Of a stretch of DNA of 64,000 nucleotides, positions 43,171 to 51,401 are shown one piece after another. Under the pieces are notes generated by a model, which was given only the letters and a program-made list of their open reading frames with translations, had not been told where the DNA came from and searched no databases. Position 1 is the first letter of the stretch. Every line of letters starts with the position of its first letter. This stretch comes from Microbacterium arabinogalactanolyticum. GTDB lineage: Bacteria; Actinomycetota; Actinomycetes; Actinomycetales; Microbacteriaceae. The translations under genes and the position numbers were made by a program. The DNA lies in assembly GCF_030268005.1 (NCBI RefSeq), contig NZ_BRZC01000004.1, positions 620,001-684,000 of the forward strand. The letters are read 5' to 3'.

Positions 43171-44331
43171 GTTCAGCGTCCGGCGGATGATGCCGCGCTG
43201 AACCTCGGCGTCGACGTCCGAGCTCAGCTCGTGGGCGGCGGCGTCCGCGTGCTGCTTGAAGGCGCGCACGTCGTCCTCGGTGAGTGCACTCAGAGCGGCC
43301 ACCAGATCGGCCGGCTCGAAACCGTCAACCGTCAGCCCCAGCCCGTGGGAGTCGATGAGCGCATCGATCTCGACCGCCCTGCCGAAGACCACACCCAGGC
43401 GGGACTGTACGAAGTCGAAGAACTTGTTCGGCAGCATGAACCGGTGGTTCGTCGTCGTCGGACGGAGCAGGTACACGCCGAGGTCGAAGCCGTTCAGCGC
43501 GGCGGGGAGTTCGTGCGGCGCGACCGGATCGTGGAAGGTGATCCGATCGCTGCCGGCCGCCCGAGCCACGAGCTGCCGGCGGTACGCGTCATCGTCACCG
43601 AACACCAGGAAGAAGTCGAGACTGAACCTGTCGTCCAGGTCGTGCATCGCGTCGATCAGCGTCTCGATGCAGCGCTCCGGAACCGCGACGCCGCTGTGCA
43701 CCAGGCGGATTCGCCCCGGCTGCAGCGGGCTCGGCGAGAGCTCTACGAAATCTCGGGCATTGCGGACGACGTCCGCCGCGGCTCCGAACTCCTTCTCGTA
43801 CAGTTCGGCGATGAGCGGGCTCACCGTGCTGACCGCGGCGCAGCGCGGCAGGTAGATGCCGCACAGGTAAGTCATGAACGGCGCGACCAGCAGCCGCCAG
43901 CTGAGGATGTGGGACTGCTCCTCGGGCGCCCACTCATGCAGGTCCGCCCAGACGGGGGCGCCGTGCGCGGCCTCGAAAGCCACCGGAAGGGCTCGTGCAT
44001 CGTTGGCGACGACGAGGTCGAACCGCTTTCCCTTCAGCAGATCCCGCGCGGCGGCGAGCGCCGGCGCCGCGAACTCGGCCGCCGCGTGGCGCCGGGTCGC
44101 CAGCTTCAGCACGCCGGCCGGCGTCTGCGGCAGGGACGGCAGTCCCGCGGGCACCTCGATGTGTCGTGCCGCGCCCGCGGGCGCGGGCCCGAACCCCACC
44201 GTGGTCACATCGCCGAACTCGCTCAGCACCGCGATCTGACGGAGCACACGGGCATCCCGATCGAGGGGCGAGAAGGAGATGCTGAGGATCTGCGGCCGGG
44301 ATTCGCTGTGTGCTTGCTGACTCTCTGACAC
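43162..44331 (-). CDS. GT4-like glycosyltransferase A (paralogue of 46965 and 48128)
   Basis: 389-residue GT-B protein. N-terminal ILSISFSPLDRDARVLRQI, central VVANDARALPVA and ADLHEWAPEEQSH, C-terminal VHSGVAVPERCIETLIDAM and LPNKFFDFVQSRLGVVFG. The same blocks occur in the two plus-strand genes beyond the amidotransferase trio. GTG at 44331 chosen because TACCAT ends 8 nt before it. Likely transfers a sugar of the locus; donor unknown. Confidence 0.82.
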   Translation of the reverse strand: MSESQQAHSESRPQILSISFSPLDRDARVLRQIAVLSEFGDVTTVGFGPAPAGAARHIEVPAGLPSLPQTPAGVLKLATRRHAAAEFAAPALAAARDLLKGKRFDLVVANDARALPVAFEAAHGAPVWADLHEWAPEEQSHILSWRLLVAPFMTYLCGIYLPRCAAVSTVSPLIAELYEKEFGAAADVVRNARDFVELSPSPLQPGRIRLVHSGVAVPERCIETLIDAMHDLDDRFSLDFFLVFGDDDAYRRQLVARAAGSDRITFHDPVAPHELPAALNGFDLGVYLLRPTTTNHRFMLPNKFFDFVQSRLGVVFGRAVEIDALIDSHGLGLTVDGFEPADLVAALSALTEDDVRAFKQHADAAAHELSSDVDAEVQRGIIRRTLNRG

Positions 44332-44339
44332 AACCCCCG

Positions 44340-44345
44340 ATGGTA
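44340..44345 (-). promoter_or_regulatory. Leaderless -10 element for GT A
   Basis: TACCAT on the minus strand, 8 nt before the preferred GTG. Confidence 0.35.
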
Positions 44346-44418
44346 TCGTGAAGAGTTGTGATTTTGTCGGCATCGTCCGACTGACGCGGCGACGAGTCGA
44401 CCCTTGGAGGATCCCCGG

Positions 44419-45579
44419 ATGACGGGTGGAACACGCCCCTATCAGCGGTGCACTCGCACCATCATGGACACGACCGATCCGAACATCACGTTCGACGCCG
44501 AGGGCGTGAGCAACTACGCGCTCGACTACGACCAGTACATGGGCAAGGTCGTCGACCGGGCGCTCTCCGGGGAGGCCGAGCCCGAGCTGCAGGCGCTCGT
44601 CGCGAGGATCAAGGAGTCCGGTCGCGGCAAGCCGTACGACTGCATCATCGGCGTCTCGGGCGGTGTCGACAGCACCTACCTGCTGATGCGCGCGGTCGAG
44701 CTCGGGCTGCGCCCGCTCGCCGTGCACTTCGACAGCGGCTGGAACTCCGAGCTCGCCGTCGGGAACATCCAGAACCTGATCAACACCACCGGGGTCGACC
44801 TCTACACCCACGTCGTCGACTGGCGCGAGATGAAGGACCTCCAGCTCTCGTTCTTCAAGGCGTCGGTCGCGAACTGCGACATCCCCACCGATCACGCCTT
44901 CGGCTGGGTCGCGTTCGACCAGGCCAAGAAGTACGGCATCAAGTACATCCTCTCGGGATCGAACTACGCCAGCGAATCGATCTTGCCCTCAGCCTGGGGC
45001 TACTCGTCCGACGACGCCAAGCACCTCAAGGCGATCCAGAAGCGCTTCGGCTCGGTGAAGCTGAAGACCTACCCGATCATCGGCCGCTTCAAGCGGCACA
45101 TCTGGTACCCGTATGTCCGCGGGATCAGGACCGAGCGTCCGCTGAACCTGATGCCCTACGTCTACAAGGACGCCAAAGCCGCCATCACAGAGCGGGTCGG
45201 CTGGCGCGACTACGGCGGCAAGCACTACGAGTCGGTGTTCACCCGCTACTTCCAGGGCTACTACCTGCCGCACAAGTTCGGGTTCGACAAGCGCCTCGCG
45301 CACTACTCCTCGCTGATCGTCTCCCACCAGCTCGGCCGGGACGAGGCTCTCACTCTGATGGAGACCGAGAACTACCCGGAGGATCTGCGGGCGCAGGATC
45401 ACGAGTTCATCGCCAAGAAGCTCGGGGTCTCGACAGCGGAGCTGGAACGCATCTTCGACGCTCCCCCGGTGGACTACACGGCGTACCCGAACTCGGAGAA
45501 GTCGTGGAACCTGCTGCTCAGCGTGCTGCGGGTGCCAGCCAGGATCATGAAGAGCCTCGGTGTGAAGAAGGCCGCGTGA
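44419..45579 (+). CDS. wbuX: N-acetyl sugar amidotransferase (WbuX/WbpG family)
   Basis: 386-residue PP-loop ATP pyrophosphatase, SGGVDST at 80-86. It would activate an acetamido group and, using ammonia from the HisH/HisF-like partners, convert it to acetamidino on a nucleotide-activated or lipid-linked sugar. Family blocks include DTTDPNITFDAEGV at 18-30 and HFDSGWNSELAVGNIQNL. Only one Cys (C11) remains where relatives often have two CxxC pairs. ATG at 44419 has GGAGG 8 nt upstream. GTGA overlap with the next gene; with wbuY and wbuZ it forms a tight three-gene unit. Confidence 0.9.
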   Translation: MTGGTRPYQRCTRTIMDTTDPNITFDAEGVSNYALDYDQYMGKVVDRALSGEAEPELQALVARIKESGRGKPYDCIIGVSGGVDSTYLLMRAVELGLRPLAVHFDSGWNSELAVGNIQNLINTTGVDLYTHVVDWREMKDLQLSFFKASVANCDIPTDHAFGWVAFDQAKKYGIKYILSGSNYASESILPSAWGYSSDDAKHLKAIQKRFGSVKLKTYPIIGRFKRHIWYPYVRGIRTERPLNLMPYVYKDAKAAITERVGWRDYGGKHYESVFTRYFQGYYLPHKFGFDKRLAHYSSLIVSHQLGRDEALTLMETENYPEDLRAQDHEFIAKKLGVSTAELERIFDAPPVDYTAYPNSEKSWNLLLSVLRVPARIMKSLGVKKAA

Positions 45580-46181
45580 CGGTCGGCATCGTCGATTACG
45601 GACTCGGCAACCTCGGCTCCGTCCGGAACATGCTCAAGCGCGTCGGCGCGCAGTCCGTCTCGGTCCGCACCGCGGACGAGATCGCCGAGGTCGACAAGGT
45701 ACTCCTGCCCGGGGTGGGCGCCTTCGACACGGGCGTGACGCGTCTGGCCGAAGCGGGGCTGATCGACGCGCTCCGCGACTTCGCGGGCACCGGACGTCCG
45801 CTGCTGGGCATCTGCCTGGGCATGCAGCTGCTCCTGGACGGGAGCGACGAGGGCGTGAAGAGCGGGCTCGGACTCATCCCCGGACGCAGTGTGCGCTTCG
45901 ACGAGAAGCTCGGCATCCGCGTGCCGCACATGGGATGGAACCTGGCGAACCCGACCCGCGAAGACCCGCTGGTGGCGGAGCTGCCCGAGGAGAGCCGGTT
46001 CTACTTCGTGCACAGCTACCACGTGGTTCCCGAGCGGGCCGAGGACACTCTCGCGATCACCGACTACGGCATCCCGTTCTCCTCGATGGTCAGGACGGGG
46101 AACGTGATGGGCGCGCAGTTCCACCCCGAGAAGAGCCACACCTTCGGCATGACGATCATGAGGAACTTCGCCGCACTATGA
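45576..46181 (+). CDS. wbuY: HisH-like glutaminase for sugar amidation (WbuY)
   Basis: 201-residue class I glutamine amidotransferase releasing ammonia from glutamine. Catalytic triad C80 (GICLGMQLL), H184 and E186 (QFHPEKS); oxyanion turn PGVGAF at 45-50. Close to HisH, but no other his gene is nearby and it is sandwiched between WbuX and WbuZ with 4-bp overlaps, so a sugar-amidation role is preferred over histidine synthesis. Confidence 0.9.
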   Translation: MTVGIVDYGLGNLGSVRNMLKRVGAQSVSVRTADEIAEVDKVLLPGVGAFDTGVTRLAEAGLIDALRDFAGTGRPLLGICLGMQLLLDGSDEGVKSGLGLIPGRSVRFDEKLGIRVPHMGWNLANPTREDPLVAELPEESRFYFVHSYHVVPERAEDTLAITDYGIPFSSMVRTGNVMGAQFHPEKSHTFGMTIMRNFAAL

Positions 46182-46942
46182 CTCTCTTCCCGCGCGTGAT
46201 CCCCGTACTGCTCGTCAGCGATGGATACCTCGTCAAGCCCGTGAAGTTCAGCGGCGACACATACATCGGCGACCCGATCAACGCGGTGCGTATCTTCAAC
46301 GAGAAACAGGTGGACGAGCTGCTGATCTGCGACATCGATGCCTCGGCCAAGGGCACCGGAGTCAATTACACGCTGATCGAGGAGATCGCCAGCGAGGCGT
46401 TCATGCCGGTCGGCTACGGGGGCGGTGTCGCGTCAGCGGATGAGGCCCGGCGCATCACGGGGATCGGCATCGAGAAGGTGGTGCTCAACACCGCCGCCTT
46501 CGCGCGTCCCGAGGTGATCACCGAGGTGTCCGAGGCGCTGGGCTCATCGAGCACGGTGGTGAGCGTCGACGCCAAGCGGCGACTCACCGGCGGCTGGGAC
46601 ACCTACACGGCTCGCGCCTCCCGCAAGACGGGGCTCACCCCGGCTGCGGCCGCGGCGCAGGCGCAGCAGTACGGCGCCGGCGAGGTGATGATCTCGTCCA
46701 TCGACCGTGAGAGCAGCCGCTCAGGGTACGATCTGAAGCTGATCCAGAGCGTGGCAGATGCCGTGACCATCCCGATCGTCGCCCTGGGCGGCGCAGGATC
46801 CCTGGCTGACTTCGCGCCGGCACTGGCCGCCGGAGCATCCGCTGTCGCCGCGGGGACCATGTTCGTGATGACGGGAAAGCACCGCGCCGTGCTGATCACC
46901 TATCCCCCCGCCGCCGACATCCGATCGCTCCGCCCGAGCTGA
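46178..46942 (+). CDS. wbuZ: HisF-like amidation subunit (WbuZ)
   Basis: 254-residue TIM barrel of the HisF family. The catalytic Asp of HisF strand 1 (CLDV, D11 in Thermotoga) is replaced: the segment reads VLLV, Leu at 12. The second acid (D131, VSVDAKR) is kept. That pattern, plus GDPINAVRIFNEKQVDELLICDID, fits HisF paralogues in glycan loci that channel ammonia rather than cyclise. Coupled to WbuY. Confidence 0.9.
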   Translation: MTLFPRVIPVLLVSDGYLVKPVKFSGDTYIGDPINAVRIFNEKQVDELLICDIDASAKGTGVNYTLIEEIASEAFMPVGYGGGVASADEARRITGIGIEKVVLNTAAFARPEVITEVSEALGSSSTVVSVDAKRRLTGGWDTYTARASRKTGLTPAAAAAQAQQYGAGEVMISSIDRESSRSGYDLKLIQSVADAVTIPIVALGGAGSLADFAPALAAGASAVAAGTMFVMTGKHRAVLITYPPAADIRSLRPS

Positions 46943-46964
46943 CAACCGACGAACAGGAGCCGAC

Positions 46965-48131
46965 ATGCAGGGATCCGCGCGGAAGAAGATCCTGGTCTTC
47001 ACCTTCACCCCGATCAATCGGGAGCCCCGTGCGCTGAAGCAGATCGAGCTGCTGCGCGACGACCACGATGTGACCACCGCCGGGTTCGGCCCGGCCCCGG
47101 TGGAGGGCGTCCCGCACATCGAGCTTGAGTCGCTCCCCACCTCCCACGGCCTGCTCGCGATCCGGGGCATGTACTCCCTGATCATCCTGCTTCGCCAGTA
47201 CCGGCTGCTGTCCAAGGTGCTCCCGCGGAACGCCTCCGCCCTGGCACGGCTGACCCCGCACGAGTGGGACCTGATCATCGCCCACGACGTGTCCACCGTC
47301 CCCGTCGCGCGCAAGCTGCGCTCGCGCTTCGGAGTGCTCGTCGACCTGCACGAGTACGCGACCCGGCAGGGCGAGAACTCGCTGCGATGGCGCCTCGTCG
47401 AGGGCGGCTACTTCCGATGGATCCTCAAGCGCCACGTGCGCAGGGCCGCCGCGGTCAGCACGGTCGGCCAGGGCATCGTCGACGAGTACCGGCGCGAGTT
47501 CGGGATCGAATGCGATCTGGTGGTCAACGCCACCCCGTATCGCGACATCGAGCCCTCGAAGACGCCTGAGCCGATCCGCATGGTGCACAGTGGCGCCGTC
47601 GCCGCGACGCGCAAGCTCGAGATCATGATCGAGGCCGTCAAGCTCACCCGCACCCCGGTCACGCTGGACCTGTACCTGGTCGGCGCGGAGGACGCGTACT
47701 TCGCGTCCCTGCGGAAGATGGCGGAGGGCGACCCCCGCATCCGCTTCCGCGATCCGGTCCCGTACGACCAGCTCGTCACGACCCTGAGCCAGTACGACAT
47801 CGGCCTGGCGATGATCGCCCCGTCGACGTTCAACCTGCTGTGGTGCCTCCCGAACAAGTTCTTCGACTATATTCAGGCCCGACTGGCCATCATCACCGGA
47901 CCGTCGCCGGAGATGGCCAGGATCACGCGCGAACACGACCTCGGCGCGGTGACCGAGGAGTTCACTGGCGAATCGCTGGCCGCTCTGCTGGACAGGATCG
48001 ACGCCGCCAAGGTGGATGCCTGGAAGGCCAGCGCTCACCGTCAGGCGCGCGAGCTCTCGAGCGAGGTCCAGGTGAAGGTGTGGCGCCGCATGGTCGACCG
48101 CATCTTCTCCCGCGCGGACGCCTCGGCATGA
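46965..48131 (+). CDS. GT4-like glycosyltransferase B
   Basis: 388-residue GT-B protein downstream of the wbuXYZ trio. Blocks: LVFTFTPINREPRALKQIELL, IIAHDVSTVPVA, VDLHEYATRQGENSLRWRL, MVHSGAVAATRKLEIMIEA, LPNKFFDYIQARLAIITGPSP. Paralogue of genes at 43162 and 48128; closest to the latter. Overlaps that gene by 4 bp. Probably builds the same repeating unit. Sugar specificity unknown. Confidence 0.83.
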   Translation: MQGSARKKILVFTFTPINREPRALKQIELLRDDHDVTTAGFGPAPVEGVPHIELESLPTSHGLLAIRGMYSLIILLRQYRLLSKVLPRNASALARLTPHEWDLIIAHDVSTVPVARKLRSRFGVLVDLHEYATRQGENSLRWRLVEGGYFRWILKRHVRRAAAVSTVGQGIVDEYRREFGIECDLVVNATPYRDIEPSKTPEPIRMVHSGAVAATRKLEIMIEAVKLTRTPVTLDLYLVGAEDAYFASLRKMAEGDPRIRFRDPVPYDQLVTTLSQYDIGLAMIAPSTFNLLWCLPNKFFDYIQARLAIITGPSPEMARITREHDLGAVTEEFTGESLAALLDRIDAAKVDAWKASAHRQARELSSEVQVKVWRRMVDRIFSRADASA

Positions 48132-49285
48132 CGGCCGCGGCTGCTGCGCACGCACGCCCCCGGATCGCGATCCTCAGCCCGGCTCCGCTGGCGCGATCTC
48201 CGCGGGCCCTCAAGCAGGTGCGCGCCCTGCGCGGCGATCACGACATCGTGACCGCGTCCCGCGGGGACTCGCCGTTCCCGGAGATCGAGCACGTGCGCCT
48301 GCCGGACCGCGAGCAGCGGTGGGGCGCCCTGGGCCGGATACTGTACCTGATGGCGCTCGCGCTGCACCTTTATCCGCTGATCACGCGTCTCAGCGCGCAG
48401 GATCATGCGATCCGCGCCGCGCTCGGCGACCGCGACTGGGACCTCGTGATCGCCCACGACGTGCAGACCGCGACGGTCGCGGAGACTCTGAGGTCCCGCT
48501 GCGGAGTGCTCGTCGACCTGCACGAGTACTTCCCCCGGCAGAACGAGCACTCCCTCGCCTGGCGTCTGCTGATCGCGCCGTACTTCCGGTGGATCCTGAG
48601 CGGTCCGGTGCACCGTGCCGCGGCAACCACGACCGTGAGCTCAGGCATCGTCGAGGAGTACCGCCGAGAGCACGACCTCGACCCGACGCTGATCATCAAC
48701 GCCTCGCCGTACCAGGAGCGCCAGGCCGCGCCTGTGCACGCCCCGCTGCGCCTGGTGCACAGCGGGGTCGCGGCGCCGCACCGGCACGTCGAGATCCTCA
48801 TCGACGCCGTGAAGGCGTCCGAAGCCGACGTCACGCTCGACCTGTACCTGGTCGGAGCGGACTCCGATTACGGCCGCGGCCTCCGGGAGCGGGCCTCCGC
48901 CGACGCCCGCATCCGCGTGCACGAGCCGGTGCCGTACGACGAGCTCATCGCGACGCTGGCCGACCATGATCTGGGGCTGCACGTGCTCCCGCCGATCAAT
49001 TTCAACCACCTGCACGCGTTGCCGAACAAGCTCTTCGACTACGTGCAGGCCCGGCTCGGCGTGGTGATCGGGCCCTCCCCCGAGATGGCGCGGATCGTGC
49101 GGGAGGCGGGCGTGGGTGTCGTCGCCGAAGACTTCACGGCCGACTCCCTGCACGCGGCGATCGATGCGCTGACGCCGGAGGCCGTCGCCGAGTACAAAGC
49201 GGCCTCGGAGAGGTCCGCGCGCGACCTCTCCTCAGAGCGGCAGACTGAGATCCTCCTGAACCTGGTCTCCCGGCTTCTCGACTGA
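48128..49285 (+). CDS. GT4-like glycosyltransferase C
   Basis: 385 residues with the same blocks as its upstream neighbour (IAHDVQTATVA, VDLHEYFPRQNEHSLAWRL, LVHSGVAAPHRHVEILIDA, LPNKLFDYVQARLGVVIGPSP). ATGA overlap with the previous gene. Last gene of the plus-strand wbuXYZ operon. Tandem duplication with divergence suggests two different linkages. Confidence 0.83.
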   Translation: MTAAAAAHARPRIAILSPAPLARSPRALKQVRALRGDHDIVTASRGDSPFPEIEHVRLPDREQRWGALGRILYLMALALHLYPLITRLSAQDHAIRAALGDRDWDLVIAHDVQTATVAETLRSRCGVLVDLHEYFPRQNEHSLAWRLLIAPYFRWILSGPVHRAAATTTVSSGIVEEYRREHDLDPTLIINASPYQERQAAPVHAPLRLVHSGVAAPHRHVEILIDAVKASEADVTLDLYLVGADSDYGRGLRERASADARIRVHEPVPYDELIATLADHDLGLHVLPPINFNHLHALPNKLFDYVQARLGVVIGPSPEMARIVREAGVGVVAEDFTADSLHAAIDALTPEAVAEYKAASERSARDLSSERQTEILLNLVSRLLD

Positions 49286-49318
49286 GCCACCGACGGCCTT
49301 CAGCGCCGACAGCGACCG

Positions 49319-50374
49319 TCAGGACCGGGCGAGGAGCTCATCCACGACCCGTACGGCGGCGCTGCCGTCGCCGTACGGGGTCTCCTCCGTGGCGTGCGGA
49401 ACAGGACGATGTACGGCCTCCACGATCGCGTCGCGCTCCGGCGCGACGAGCACGTTCCAGCCGAGGTCGACGGTCTCCACCCATTCGGTCTCAGGACGCA
49501 CCGTGGTCGCTGGCGTGCGGAGCAGGAACGCCTCCTTCTGCAGGCCGCCGGAGTCGGTGATCACGCCAGCCGCGCCCATGACGGCCCGGACCAGCTGCGG
49601 GTAGGCCAGGGGTGCGCGCGTCTGGAGGGAACCGCCCTCCAGCGCCACGCCCAACCTCTCCGCGGTGTGCACGAGGCGGGGGTGCGCGAGCAGCAGCACG
49701 GGCTTGTCCAGTGCAGCGAGACCGTCGACGATGCCGCGGAGGTGGTCGGCGTCGTCCGTGTTGTCGGGACGGTGGATCGTGGCCACGTAGTAGTCGCCCT
49801 CTGAGACGAGGTCGGGGAGCGGGTCGCCTGCGACGCGATCGCGGACGCCGGTGAGCACGTCGGTCATCACGTCGCCAACGACGACGGTCTTCTCGGCCAG
49901 GCCCTCGTTGCTCAGGTGGGCCGCCGCGACCGCGGTGGGCGCCAGCAGCAGATCGGAGGCGTGATCGGTGAGCACGCGGTTGTGCTCCTCCGGCATCCGG
50001 CGGTTGAACGATCGCAGCCCGGCCTCGAGATGCGCGACCGGGATGTGCAGCTTGATGGCCGCCACGGCGGCCGCGAGGGTCGAGTTGGTGTCGCCGTACA
50101 CGAGCACCCAGTCGGGCCGGCGCTCGAGGAGCACCTGCTCGATGCCCTCCAGCATCGCACCGGTCTGCGCGCCGTGGTTCCCCGACCCGATGGCGAGGTT
50201 CACGTCCGGAGCCGGGATGCCGAGGTCGCGGAAGAACACGTCGCTCATGAGCTCGTCGTAGTGCTGCCCGGTGTGCACCACGATGTGCTCGGCCCTGCCG
50301 ACCATCGCGTGCGCGACTGGCGCGAGCTTGACGAACTGCGGGCGCGCGCCGACGACGCTGAGGATCTTCACCAT
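49319..50374 (-). CDS. wbpI: UDP-diacetamidouronate 2-epimerase (WbpI-type)
   Basis: 351-residue non-hydrolysing 2-epimerase of the WecB superfamily. Motifs GARPQFVK (9-16), VYGDTNST (92-99), EAGLRSFNRRMPEE (118-130) and TDSGGLQKEAF. Those forms are typical of the WbpI/UDP-GlcNAc3NAcA branch as I remember it, not of E. coli WecB (GTRPEAIK). It would turn UDP-GlcNAc3NAcA into UDP-ManNAc3NAcA. Last gene of the acetyltransferase-aminotransferase-oxidoreductase-epimerase operon. WecB-like activity on UDP-GlcNAc remains possible. Confidence 0.82.
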   Translation of the reverse strand: MVKILSVVGARPQFVKLAPVAHAMVGRAEHIVVHTGQHYDELMSDVFFRDLGIPAPDVNLAIGSGNHGAQTGAMLEGIEQVLLERRPDWVLVYGDTNSTLAAAVAAIKLHIPVAHLEAGLRSFNRRMPEEHNRVLTDHASDLLLAPTAVAAAHLSNEGLAEKTVVVGDVMTDVLTGVRDRVAGDPLPDLVSEGDYYVATIHRPDNTDDADHLRGIVDGLAALDKPVLLLAHPRLVHTAERLGVALEGGSLQTRAPLAYPQLVRAVMGAAGVITDSGGLQKEAFLLRTPATTVRPETEWVETVDLGWNVLVAPERDAIVEAVHRPVPHATEETPYGDGSAAVRVVDELLARS

Positions 50375-50411
50375 CGTGTGGTCTGCCTTCTGATGAGTGA
50401 TGCTGAACGGA

Positions 50412-51401
50412 TCAGAGACGATGCGCGGCGGCGGTGCGGGCCGACTCCAGCGCGGCCTCGACGACCGCGAGGGTCTGCTGGCCCTGCTCCATGGTCACGA
50501 CGTCCGTGCTCTGGCCCAGCACCGCATCGCGGAAGGCCTCGTGCTCTACCTTGAGGGGCTCGCGCTTGGCGAACGCGTAGCGAGTGACGTCGCCCTCGGA
50601 CACGCCGCGGAACGTCGACACCGACTCCCACTCCAGCGGGATGGTGCCGTTGGCGTAGAAGGTCAGGTCGCCGGTGGAGGTGTCGGCGACGAATGCGCCC
50701 TTCTCTCCGGTGACGACCGTGACGCGCTCCTTCATCGGGGAGAGCCAGTTGACGGTGTTGCTCACGATCACGCCCGACTTGGTGCGGCCCGTGATCACGA
50801 TCATGTCCTCGTGCTCACGACCGGACTTGAACGCGGTCTGCGCGAAGACGTGGTCGTAGTCGGACTGCACCACCCACGCGGTGAGGTCGACGTCGTGCGA
50901 GGCGAGATCCTTCGCGACGCCGACGTCGGCGATGCGCGACGGGAACGGCCCCTGGCGACGCGTGGCGACCTGGTACACGGCGCCCAGCTCGCCCGCCTCG
51001 ATGCGACGGCGCATCTCCTGAAGCGCGGGGTTGAAGCGCTCGATGTGCCCCACGGCGCCCACCAGGCCGCCGGCCTTGAAGGCGTCGACCATGCGCTGGC
51101 CGGCCTCCAGGCTGTGCGCGATGGGCTTCTCGACGAGCGTGTGCACGCCGGCGGCCGCGAGCTTCAGCGCGGCGTCCTCATGGAACCGCGTCGGAACCGC
51201 GACGACCGCGATGTCGATGCCGACCGCGATGAGCGCATCGATGTCCGGGAGCACCTCCAGGTTCCCGGCGACCCCGTGCGGGTCTCCGCCCGGGTCGGCG
51301 ATTCCGACCAGGTCGACGCCATCCAGCTCGCGCAGGACACGCGCGTGGTGACGTCCCATCATCCCGACCCCGAGCAGGCCGGCGCGCAGCACGTCGGCCA
51401 T
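50412..51401 (-). CDS. Gfo/Idh/MocA oxidoreductase (UDP-sugar 3-dehydrogenase, WbpB role)
   Basis: 329-residue NAD(P)-dependent dehydrogenase. Rossmann GVGMMGRHHARVL, the family EKP motif (LVEKPIAHS), GHIERFNP, and the C-terminal substrate domain (LASHDVDL with the conserved His-Asp). Predicted to oxidise C3 of UDP-GlcNAcA before transamination. The sequence resembles UDP-GlcNAc 3-dehydrogenase types more than Pseudomonas WbpB, so only the role is equated. One-base stop/start overlap with the aminotransferase gene. Confidence 0.83.
   Translation of the reverse strand: MADVLRAGLLGVGMMGRHHARVLRELDGVDLVGIADPGGDPHGVAGNLEVLPDIDALIAVGIDIAVVAVPTRFHEDAALKLAAAGVHTLVEKPIAHSLEAGQRMVDAFKAGGLVGAVGHIERFNPALQEMRRRIEAGELGAVYQVATRRQGPFPSRIADVGVAKDLASHDVDLTAWVVQSDYDHVFAQTAFKSGREHEDMIVITGRTKSGVIVSNTVNWLSPMKERVTVVTGEKGAFVADTSTGDLTFYANGTIPLEWESVSTFRGVSEGDVTRYAFAKREPLKVEHEAFRDAVLGQSTDVVTMEQGQQTLAVVEAALESARTAAAHRL

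Noticed and set aside
45576..46942. HisH/HisF pair as part of histidine biosynthesis
   Set aside because: No other his genes nearby, coupled to a sugar amidotransferase gene, and the HisF homologue lacks the strand-1 catalytic Asp.
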